A stretch of DNA of 64,000 bases from Phyllostachys edulis. Its lineage: Eukaryota > Streptophyta > Magnoliopsida > Poales > Poaceae. The stretch spans positions 68,915,739-68,979,738 of the forward strand of contig CM070548.1 of NCBI GenBank assembly GCA_036346405.1. The letters run 5' to 3'. The translations under genes were made by a program, and so were the position numbers. Below, piece by piece: positions 43,169-53,600 of this stretch; within the stretch, counting starts at the first letter, position 1; every line of letters starts with the position of its first letter. The notes under the pieces were generated by a model. The model was given only the letters and a program-made list of their open reading frames with translations, did not search any database and was not told the origin of the DNA.

Positions 43169-44400
43169 ATGGCCCCGAGCGAGGCTAGACCGAAAGCCTC
43201 GGTGGCCAAGGCGGCATGGCCAGCCCCCCCGCAACCTCGAGGGCCAAAAAGCCGAACATGCGACAAGTGCGCCCCGCCCAAGCCGGAGGAAGAAACAACC
43301 CGGTGCAGGGGGCGAGCTAAGAATCATCTGAAACTCTCCGGCCAAATGGCGGCTCTCCGCCGGGTGGCAGAACCTCCGGCACCGCCGAGAGAACAACCCT
43401 CGCCGCCCGCTCAGAGCAAATCTTGCGAGAATGGGCGGAGCCCTGCCACCCCAGCCCCACTCAGGCAACCCAAGCCAGAGCGAGAACCCACCCCGCCACC
43501 GACACCGGTGCTCGGCGACAAACTTCGCCATTGGCCATGGAGGCGGCCGGTGGCCTCGAGGATTCAAGATCTGGGAGGTAGCCCGTCTGAAGGTCCTGAG
43601 ACCCTCGTAATTCCTCGGGTATCTGAGACCGCCATTGAGGCAGCGGAGGAGGCGATACCACCGAAGGCAAAAAGCGTCACCACTGGCGCTCGAGGCGTCG
43701 CGTTGACTTGGTTCTTCACGATACCTCCTCGCTCCGTATATGCGTGGGAAGCGGTGCGGGATCTGCACATAACAACTTCGAGGAACTACGGGCCGAAGAA
43801 AGCTGGACACTTGTTCGAATTAAGCGGTATTTGGATGAATCCCTCTGCGGCTTCTTCGGGAAGTTCGCGAGGTCAAGTGCAGTACAAGGCATCAGCGAGA
43901 CAACCATCATCAACGCGACAACTGCGGCCTCGCAACGAGCGCTTCGGAGAAGTGGCGCACAAGCCAGCGCCTGATGGCCGAACTCTTCGACAAAATGGAG
44001 AATGCGCTCGGCGGAGGAAAACGGCGCTTCGGAGGGCGGCAGCGACTCCACGCATATGGTGACCCCTTGAAGGCGGTCACCACAACACGGCCGGGGCATC
44101 CGGTGACCCCGCAGAACAATGACTCACGAGCAAAAGGCGGGAGTCTACCATGTAGGCGGCGCGCGCGCGACGAAGGAGGAAGGCGAGGCTTTGGAGCTTC
44201 GGCGGGCCGAAACACGGACGCCCGGCCGATAACGCAGCGGAGCACCCTCGCGGTTTTGTGACCTCCATGGCGGTCGCACAAACCGATGAATGTTGCACTA
44301 TCGCGCCATCTTGAGACTACATGCGCGCGACCAACTGCGAGCATAATGGCGGCGGGCGCGGTGACAACAAACTCCCCGCACCAATCAGCAATACCGCGCA
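43169..44400 (+). pseudogene. Gypsy gag region
   Basis: The longest frame (43169-44062) begins MAPSEARPKASVAKAAW, proline- and arginine-rich as in Tat gag N-termini. Later gag phrases are scattered over several frames, so gag is not translatable as one protein. Confidence 0.55.
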
Positions 44401-44403
44401 TAG

Positions 44404-45010
44404 GTGGCGGGTAGAGCGCCGGAGGTCATCAACATGATCACCGGAGGCTCCTTGCTTCGGCGTTTCCTCGAAGAAGCGAGGTGGCGTCGCGAAACAAATC
44501 CACCATCTGGCGGCGTACCCGCCTCGAGCCCACCCGCTACTCGAAATACCCATATCTTTCAGACCCGAAGATGCCCGCGGGGTGTATTTTCCACACCAGG
44601 ACCCCCTCGTCATCTCGGGCAACATCGTGGATTTCTAAGTAAGGCGCGTCCTAGTCGACGGAGGGAGCTCAGCAGACCTCCTCTTCGTGGACGTCTTCGA
44701 CAAGATGATGATTCCTCGTGATTGCCTAACACCCGGGCATCCCCTACTAGGTTTGAACGCGCGTCACGGCATTGGGGCGAGATCCGCCTCGCCGTCACAT
44801 TCGTGATGACTTAGCATCGAGCGAGGTCGTCACATTCGGCGTGGTCGGATGGCTTACGATATAACGCGCAATCCTCGGTCAGACCCGCTAAACACCTTCG
44901 GCGCAATAGCTCACCATAACTACTTGTCCATGAAGCTCCCCCCCCATCGGGCATCGTCACAGTCGCGGAGATCAAGACCTCGCCGCGACACATAGAACTT
45001 CGAAATCTTG
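44404..45010 (+). pseudogene. Gypsy protease relic
   Basis: VINMITGGS at about 44430 is the Tat-type 'INVISGG' phrase. VLVDGGSSADLLFVDVFD (about 44648) is the retropepsin active site with DGG for the usual DSG/DTG, as is common in this lineage. NTFGAIAHHNYLSMKLP follows at about 44890. Frames change repeatedly. Confidence 0.65.
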
Positions 45011-45369
45011 TCTCCGGCTCTTACGTACCGCGTTGTGGGACCCAGCAGGGCGAATAGCACCACCCTCCGCAAGATGGGCCCCGAAACCACAGACCGCAAG
45101 GTCACCTCAGAAAAGTGGCATTAAGGGAATGACTCACCGAGAGAAGGCGATGGCCCTCGGGTAGGACCTTCACCGGGAGGCATCTGGCCTTGATCTGGGG
45201 TGCTCTCTGACAGAGCAGAGGCCTTCGGCAGGGGCAAAGACCTCCCGAGGAGTGGCAAGGGCAGCGATCAAGCCTGAGCTAGCCCTTGAGCCACCTTGAC
45301 GCCATGGCTGCTGCAGTATGTTGGCGATCGCCTCGGGCAGCGAAGAAAGAGATTCGAAGTTCTTTGAAA

Positions 45370-45900
45370 GCGGAGTCATTACAAAATCAAATATTCAGTG
45401 GTGGCAAACTGGTCCTCGTCAAGAAGGAGGCGGGAAAGTGGCGCATGTGTGTCGACTTCACAGACCTCAACAAGGCTGCCCCAAGGATGATTTTCCCTTA
45501 CCTCGCATCGACCAAGCGGTGGGCGCCACTTCAAGCCGCGAGCTCATGAGCTTCCTCGCGCCTACTCCGACTACCACCGGTGCACATGGCGAAGGAGGGC
45601 AGACGAAGCGCCTTCATTACCCGATGGGAACATATTGCTACAAACGCATGCCCTTGGCCTCAAGAGCAGCGAGGCGGCGTTTGCGGCTCATCACGAAGGT
45701 CTTAGCCACAACTCGGGCGGCAGCGGAAGCATCGTCAGCGACATAGTCATTAAAAGCAAGTTGGCGAGGACACATGCCGGGACCTCTAAAACCTTCGCCA
45801 ACGAAAAGTGTGCGTTGATTGTGAAAGCCGAAACTTCGGTTTCCTCATCTCGGAGAGAGGATTGAAGCCAACCGGAGAAAATCGGGGCCATCAAGAGATG
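45370..45900 (+). pseudogene. Gypsy reverse transcriptase relic
   Basis: LVLVKKEAGKWRMCVDFTDL (45404 on) followed, one frame away, by CPKDDFPLPRIDQAVGATS. Later YPMGTYCYKRMP and SDIVIKS. The catalytic YVDD box has become IVSD, and sequence between the blocks is shortened, so RT is dead. Confidence 0.75.
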
Positions 45901-46139
45901 AAGCCCCGCTGCTTCATGATACAAAAGGCGATGGGCGCATAAATGCCCTTAGCGCTTCTTGTCTCGCTCGTAGAAAGCACTACCGTTCTTCAAGACACTC
46001 CGGGGCATGGAGCCGTTCGATGGACGAGGAATGCCAAAAGGCCTTCGAGGACTGAAGTTGTACCTCGCCTGACTACCAAGCTTGACCACCCGGGAAGCGA
46101 GGGCCGAAGTGCTTATACATCGCCGCTACTCCGTCATTA

Positions 46140-46472
46140 GTGAGTGCGGTGCTTGTCCAGGAGCGGACCGGCCAGCGACCGGTATACTATGTATCAGAGG
46201 CCTTGCAAGGAGCCAAAATCCGTTATACGGAGCTTGAGAAGCTCGTGTACGCTTTGCTCATGGTATCGAGAAAGCTCCGGCACTACTTCCTGGCGTATCC
46301 CATCAAGGTCCCCACATCCTACCCCTTGGCGTTGATGCTCCGAAATAAAGATGCCTCCGGACGGATAGGCAAATGGGCGGCGGAGCTGGCGCCCTTCGAC
46401 GTCACCTTCGCGGCAAGAACGGCCATCAAATCGCAGTCGCTGGCAGACTTCATTGCCGAGTGGACCCCGTAA
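46140..46472 (+). pseudogene. Gypsy RNase H (first)
   Basis: Open frame of 110 codons: VQERTGQRPVYYVSEALQGA, then RYTELEKLVYALLMVSRKL and SLADFIAEWTP followed by a stop. This is the usual RT-linked RNase H remnant and tether of Tat elements. The part upstream of the frame is damaged. Confidence 0.75.
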
Positions 46473-46490
46473 GCGGAGGACAGCCCCACC

Positions 46491-47111
46491 GTGGTGGAAA
46501 CACCATGGGTAATGTACACGGACGGGTCGTGGTGCGCCGCAGGGGCCGGCGCCGCGGCCATCCTAGTTTCCCCGGATGGGCGAACTGCATCGCATGCCGC
46601 CCGCCTCGACTTCCCGACCACGAACAACGCATCGGAGTACGAAGCACTGCTGCTGGGTCTCCGTAAAGCACGATCCCTCGGAGCGAAGCGCGTCCTTATC
46701 AAGAGCGACTCCCGCCTGGTGACAGGCCACTTTAACAAGACCTTCATGGCAAGGTGTCCCGAGATGAGCCGCTACTTAGCCGCGGTGCGCGAAGCGGCGA
46801 AGCACTTCCACAGAATCACAGTACAAGCCATTCCTAGAGGAAACAACGAAGCGGACGACAAACTAGCAAAAATGGCAAGCTTCGGAGAGGGACCCCCCTT
46901 GGAGGTTTTCTACGAAGTCCTCACAAAACCCTCCGCCCCAAATGAAGTGCAAGGGCTCCTTGCAGCGCAAGGCTGCACCACAAGCGGCAGCCTGACTTGT
47001 CTTGTACACAGAGCAATGGGCAGCCCGACAAGGGCTGGCGAGGCGTCATTATCAAGTACCTCATTGAGGAAGAACGAAAGACTGGCGAAGCAAAAGCGCA
47101 TCCGTTCTTAG
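46491..47111 (+). pseudogene. Gypsy archaeal-type RNase H (second)
   Basis: Reads WVMYTDGSWCAAGAGAA, then NNASEYEALLLGLRKA, LIKSDSRLV and RGNNEADDKLAKMAS. The four catalytic acids (D in YTDGS, E in SEYEA, D in KSDSR, D in NEADD/LAKMA region) are all visible, and the frame is open over more than 150 codons, so this is the best preserved sense domain. Its position after the first RNase H is typical of Tat elements. Confidence 0.82.
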
Positions 47112-47127
47112 AGCAAGAAACTACTAT

Positions 47128-48210
47128 ATGGTCTCCGGCGAGCTGTACAAGGGGGGCGTCTGTGCCCCCTTCCTGCTCTGTGTATCATGGGAGGAAGGCC
47201 AATCACTCCTCAAGGACGTCCACGAGGGCTTATGCGGCGCACACCAGGCGCCTCAGGGCTTCGTGGGGAAGACGTTCCGCCAAAGGCTCTCTTGGCGGCA
47301 GCGCTCAAAACGCACAAGACCTCGTCGGCGGTGCGAAGTGCCATGGGCGGTCGCAACAAAGCGCTGCGCTTCCTTTGCAGTCGGTGCCGCCGGTGTGGCC
47401 CTTCGCACGTTGGGGGTTGAACATCATCGGCCCGTACCCGCGACCAAGGGTAGCCTCCGATTCGCGTTAAATCGCCGCCGAATATTTCTCAAGATGGGTC
47501 GGCCGAGCCGTCGCCAACATCACCGCCCGCGGCCAGCGATCGTGTGGAAAAACATCATTTGCGATGCGGCGTACAAAACGCGTCATCGCCGACAACGAAG
47601 CGATTCGACTCAGACCACTTAGAAAATTGCATAACGACCTAGGCATAACATTATGCTTCGCCTCCGTCGGGCACCGAGTCCAGCGGAGCTGTCGGCGAAA
47701 CCAGCGGCAACCTCCTCGGCAATGAAGAAAGCGCCTCGTAAGGCGCCCAAGGGACTATGGCGAAAGAGCTCGAAGGCCCTTTGGTCATCGCGCATCGCCC
47801 ACGAGCCACGGGCTTTTCTCCTTTCAAGCTCCTCTTGGCGATGAGGCCATGGCGCCCGGCCGCAGTTATTTGCTAATTCCTACCGAGCTACAACCTAGAC
47901 AAACCCAGGAGAACGGGAGCTCTTGCTCGACCTCCTCGAGAACAGCGCGTCTGAGCTATCTCAACCATGCGAGATCTGTGCCTTGCGCCGCGGGGCATAT
48001 AATGAAGGGTCAAAGCCCGCCACATCGCCCCGGACGATCTCGTCCTGAAACGAGCCACCAACCAAGCAGCGCTCGGCAAGCTAGAGTCTAAGTGGGAAGG
48101 ACCGTATGTCGTCACAGGCGCTACAAGGGCCGGCGCTTCCGCATCGCAACCCCGGAGGGAGACCAGTTGGGCCATACCTGGAACATCAAGTCCCTACGAA
48201 AGTTCTACCC
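47128..48210 (+). pseudogene. Gypsy integrase relic
   Basis: The zinc-binding start is visible (DVHEGLCGAHQAPQGF, about 47215). Core and C-terminal phrases (DLGITLCFASVGH near 47635; KWEGPYVV near 48090) occur in several frames. The region is too damaged to make protein. Confidence 0.65.
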
Positions 48211-48359
48211 TTAGCAATCGTGTAAAACCAATTTGCTTGGGAGAATAGCCCATTGCCTTCACAAGGTGGGCCATGTCTGAACTTTTTGCGCAAAATAACT
48301 TCGTTCGGAGGTCTATCTGTTCAAGTGGTAAAAATTGTATGCCTCGTCGCTTTGACTGG

Positions 48360-48935
48360 TCCCTCCGAGTGCATAAACGAAGCCACCGCGCATGGCCTCG
48401 CATACTGGTGCACCGATGCCCCTAACGAACGCAGTATATCGCAAGCCACCGCGCATGGCCTCGCGCCGGTGCACACCATGCCCATCTAGCGAACACGAGT
48501 GTATAAATAAACCACCAGCGCCCACACCCATGCCCATGCGAACACGGTGTATAAGCAAGCCACCACGCATGGCCTCGCGCCCCGGTGCACACCCATGCCC
48601 ACTGCGGGCACGAGTGTATAAACGAAGCCACCGCACATGGCCTCGCGCCCCGGTGCACACCGATGCCCACTGCGGGCACGAGTGTATAAACGAAGCCACC
48701 GCGCATGGCCTCGCGCCCCGGTGCACACCCATGCCCACTGCGGGCACGAGTGTATAAATGAAGCCACCGCGCATGGCCCCACGCCCTGGTGCACACCCAT
48801 ACCCACTGCGGGCACGAGTGTATAAACGAAGCCACCGCGGGCACGAGTGTATAAACGAAGCTACCGCGCATGGCCTCGTGCCGGTGCACCGGTGCCAGCT
48901 GCTTGAACGCAGTATAAGCGAATCACCACGGCGAG
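48360..48935 (+). repeat. Tandem repeat, 68-bp unit
   Basis: Unit 'cgagtgtataaacgaagcc', then 'accgcgcatggcctcgcg', then 'ccggtgcacacccatgccc'. Starts of 'cgagtg' at 48611, 48679, 48747 and 48815 are exactly 68 bp apart; outer copies are shortened. Confidence 0.92.
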
Positions 48936-48984
48936 GGTAGCGCGAATCATAACCCGACCGGAGGCCGTCCAACCGCCGGCCAGG

Positions 48985-49790
48985 CAGAGGGGGCCAGTAG
49001 AGCCGCCTCCCCTCAAGAAGATAATTATAGTTAGGGCTCCGAGCCCTATCTAAAAAGTATGGGGGCGGCGTGAGCCGCCTCCCCTGCATAGATAAGTATA
49101 GTTAGGGCTCCTCGGGCCCTATCTAAAAAGTATGGGGGCGGCGAGGCCTCGCCTCCCCTCATAACATAAGTATAGTTAGGGCTCCCGGGAGCCCTATCTA
49201 AAAAAGTATGGGGGACGGCATGAGGCTTCGCCTCCCCCTCTCAAGATAAGTATAGTTAGGGCTCCCCGAAGCCCTATCTAAAAAAAATCAGAGGCAGTGC
49301 GAGGCCGCCTCCCCTCGCAAGATAAGTATAGTTAGGGCTCCCCGGAGCCCTATCTAAAAAAGTATGGGGGCGGCGAGAGGCTTATCTCCCCTCGCAAGAT
49401 AAGTATAGTTAGGGCTCCCCAGAGCCCTATCTAAAAAAGTATGGGGGACGGCGCGAGGCTTCGCCTCCCCCTCGCAACATAGGTATAGTTAGGGCTCCCC
49501 AGAGCCCTATCTAAAAAAGTATGGGGGACGGCGCGAGGCTTCGCCTCTCCCTAGCAAAATAAGTATAGTTAGGGCTCCCCGGAGCCCTATCTAAAAAAGT
49601 ATGGGGGACGGCGCGAGGCTTCGCCTCCCCCTTACAAGATAAGTATAGTTAGGGCTCCCCGGAGCCCTATCTAAAAAAGTATGGGGGACGGCGCGAGGCT
49701 TCGCCTCCCCCTCGCAAGATAAGTATAGTTATGGCTCCCTGGAGCCCTATCTAAAAAAGTGGGGGATGGCGCGAGCTTCGCATCCTCCTC
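48985..49790 (+). repeat. Tandem repeat, 71-80-bp unit with internal palindrome
   Basis: Ten units. The word 'ttagggctc' starts at 49031, 49102, 49176, 49256, 49332, 49409, 49489, 49569 and 49649, with a variant at 49729. Each unit has the palindrome GGGCTCCCCGGAGCCC and a 'gtatgggggacggcgcgagg' stretch. Later units are fixed at 80 bp. Confidence 0.95.
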
Positions 49791-50689
49791 GCAACGAAGC
49801 GAGAGGGTGCCTCGGAGCACTACCGGCGCGAGCACAAAGATAAAACATGCAGCAAGAAAATAAGTGCATATGTATTGATTCATTCACCCGTCACATACAT
49901 TATACACGGCACAAATACCGGCCGTCTGAGAATGGCGGCGGATGACCTATCGACCGCCTGCGCGGTGCAAAGTCATTAGCCTCGCGCTTCATGCATATCT
50001 CAGCACACCCACTCGAGTAGCTCTTCGTCAGATGGATGCGTGGCCATGAGGCGCGCATACTCCCTCTCCTGGCGTAGCAGGTCCTCAAAAGAGCTCGAGG
50101 AGACCGTGGAAGAGGCCGGCAGATGGCCCCTCGAGCGCGCACCACGCCGTGATTGACCCGGAAGGATAGTATTTCATCCCGCGCCTCCAAGGCCTTCCGC
50201 TCGCGCAACCGAAAGAACCTCTTCAGAGACCCCTCCGGATTTTCCTTTTTCCACCGTTTCCATTTCGCTCCATGGCACACGATACCGCGGTAACAAATCC
50301 TCCGAGGCCACTTGCAAACCAGCAGTCGTTCATCTTTCGAATCACGCAAAGGAGCATAGGACTTCGTACGCCACCACGGAGGAACCGCACCTCGTCCGAC
50401 GGTACGGCGAAACAACATACCCCCCTGAGTAGAGCAAACGCCAATGTGAAACAGGCACCCAAACCCTTTTTCAGTTTATATTGATTGACAAAATAACGGT
50501 TACAACCCACGGATAGTCAACAACTGGCCCACGTAGCGGTGCCAGTCGAAGCAACAAAACCCTAAAACAACGAAGCAACAAAACCCTAAAACAACGATTC
50601 CCCAGGAAGATGGCCGGAGGGTCACACCTTGCCTCAAATTGCGACCCTCTGCTCCGCCATGCTCGCACCATCCGCGGAGACCCTTTAGT
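49791..50689 (-). other. Region beyond the antisense gene
   Basis: A 172-codon minus-strand frame (50418-49900, KWKRWKKENPEGSLKRFFRLRERKA) may be a further exon or 3' part of the antisense gene. 50560-50605 contains 'caacaaaaccctaaaacaacg' twice in tandem. Confidence 0.3.
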
Positions 50690-53600
50690 TTACGCCACGG
50701 GCAAAAACGCCGGGCGACTCCATGGTAGCGTCCGAGCCAAACAGACCCCGAACTCCTTGGCAAGGGCATTGCTGCGCCCTCGCGCTTTGCCTCGACCTAA
50801 AGCGACCTCCGCGATGGAGGCGGCGAACGCAGCGCCAAGCGCAAGCGCATCAACGTGACCGCAGCCCACCACCGCTGCGAAAACAAAGGCAGCCGTCCAC
50901 GCCGCCTTCGCGCAATGATTACCATAGGCACGAGCAGCCGGGAGAAAGACTTCCCTGCAAGACGAAGGCGGTCGAGGGTTGCCGCCAACTGGTCCACGGT
51001 ATGCCTCCGAGGGGGCACGGCACCGAGCTCACGCATGGCGCCCTCCATGCGGTCCAATGCCTCCCAGCTAGCCTTCGCCGCAGCAGCTGAGACAGAATGC
51101 TCCGTCGCAATCTCCGCCTCAAGCACGGAGCGGGCATTGCGCAGACTCTCAACCTCCTCCTAAAGGGTGCGGCGCTCACCCTCTAGCTGGGCAACCTTGG
51201 CCTCCAGCCCCTCCGCCTTCTCAGCAAGGGCCAAACGCGCGGCATCCAGCTCTTCGCTCCGGGCGAACTCTAGGTCAACTCGCTGCTGAATCTCCACGTA
51301 ACCGCTCTGGATGTCCCTCTCCAGCGACCGCGAGAGAATGATAGTCTGCCAAGAAACATGTCAACAATTCGCACATAACAAGGAGGACGGTTATCGGGAC
51401 CTACCTTCATCGCGTTCGCCTCGACGCTCGGAACATCTTCTCCATGCTCCATTTCACGAAAAGCTCGAGACACGCATAAGCGCGGCTGACAAAGTTCGAC
51501 ACCTCCTCACTGACGGCGGCCAGGCTGACCATCGGAAGAGAGGTGGCCCCGAGTTATAACGCCGCGGCGGCAAAACCCAGCGCCACGCCTTCTCGTTCGG
51601 AGCAGGCACCACCGCCGGCCACCAAATCTTCGTCCTCGTCCCGGGGATCCTCCGCGAGCGGCGCGCCCACGGAGGCAGCTTCGCCTCCACGATCCCTCTG
51701 GCCGACCTGCCTAGTTGGGAGATCGGTGCAAGCCTCGACCATAGTATCCTCGGTTACCGGACCGTAAACATGCGAAGGCGCGCGCAGGGCGCATCCTCGA
51801 GGCCATCTTGGCAATCCCAAATGGTAACAAGCGCCTTCGCGATTCGGCCGGCAGAAGAGCAACGAGGACCCGTGGACGAGCTCGCGGCGCTCTTCGCCTG
51901 TCCCGGCACCACGGGCTCCCGCGACACCCTCTTCGAGGACGGCGTAGTCGAGCCACCCGCAGCGAGGCCCACCTTAACCGCCACGGCGCTCGCGATAGCG
52001 CGCAACGGCACAGCACTAATTGGGCCTACGCACTCGAGCTCCTCTGGACCTCGTACTCGTTTCTTCTTTCCGGCGTCAGGGTCAGCCCGCTCTGGTAAAT
52101 GGGTGTTCGGATCCTGGTACGCATGGTTCAACCGATGCTCGTGCACAGCGTTCGCCCGCTTCGAATGCTCCTCCCCCGTGTAGGATCCAAGGAGCTGCTC
52201 CGCAACACGCTCGGCCTCCGCAAGAGGCAAAACTGCGCAGGGGGTGCAGATGTAAAAAAAACCACACACACACGGACACACCTGTGCGGTCCCCGAATTT
52301 CAGGACAGGCATCCCGTCTCTCGGCTCGTCAAGCATGATCTCCCAATTCTGCGCCAGCGGCCACACCCGGAGCGCACAAAACTCCTCTACGAAGTCCCGC
52401 GTCGACATGCGCCGCGCCGCGTTAAGTAGCACGTGTAGCAGACCCTCCTCCCGGGGTGAGAGGTCGATGATGGGCGTTGCGATAAGCTCAATAGGCCCCC
52501 CGGTGGAGCGAAGCCCGGCCTCGTCGGAACACTTGTGATAGAACCAGCACCGGGTCCAATCAGTATCCCACCTGTTCCGTGTAACAGCCCAAAATTTTAA
52601 ACTTGGTTAAAGTTTAAAATCTTATTTGAATCTGTGAATTTACTGAAATTTTAAAAGCTTTTCTTTAAATTATTTAAAGCGAAAACAAATTTAAATACAA
52701 ATCTATTATCAATCTTAAGTTGGAATTAACTTATTTAAGTCCAGAATAATACTAGAGTCATCAGTGAATTTTTCCATAATTTTTGGAATTTAATTGCTAT
52801 TTTCTAAAGCTTAAACAAATTAACCTGATTATTTAAAATCACAAATCAATTTAATTTCTTAAAATCGCTTGGTAGAAAGTCTCGGCCCATTTCCTCTCTC
52901 CTTGTGACCAGCCTGACCCTGCTCCACTCGGCCCGCACCTCATCACTGCCTCCTCTCTCTCACCCTTGATCGCCCGTTCGACGGCTCACTTTGCAACCGC
53001 GTCGCTTGGAATTCACCACAGCGCCCGATCTGATCAATCGCCGCCCACCTTCTTCTCCCCGTTCTTCTCCACTCAATCTGCGCTTCAAGCCTTGGCCGCC
53101 ATTGGCGCATGGGAGGAGCTTCATAAACGGCCGTTTTCCTCCTCTCCTCATGCGGGCCTTGCCTGACGAGACCGGCGCCCTCAACCGCCCTATCTCCCCA
53201 CGTCCCCTCTCCCCTCGTGCCGTTTAATGGCGCCCAAAACCGCCGTCACGCCCTACGCACACGATCTCGCCCTCGGACCCCGGCCCCTATAAAGGGAGCA
53301 GGAGCCCTCGTCACCCGATCCACAAGCCACCACACTCTCCTCTCTCTGCTGTGCTGCTTGGTTGGAGTTTTCCTGCCATCGATCCGGAGCTTGGAGCTTG
53401 ATTGCGCCCGCCGTAACCGCCAGCGTCCTCGCCGACACCACCATCGACATCACCGTCCTCGCGCGAACCGGTCGCCCTACGCCTATTTGGAGGACCCGAA
53501 CTTCGTCGCCGTCGTCCACCGCACCGCGCCCAAGATCTTCCTCGCCACCGCCACCTCCGATCCACGACTGCGTCCCGAGTGGGTTAGCGCATTGACATCC

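Noticed and set aside
48313..49089. 258-codon minus-strand frame rich in HSCPQW repeats
   Set aside because: Entirely within the 68-bp tandem repeat; the repeat length is not a multiple of three and several frames are open, so it is a repeat artefact.
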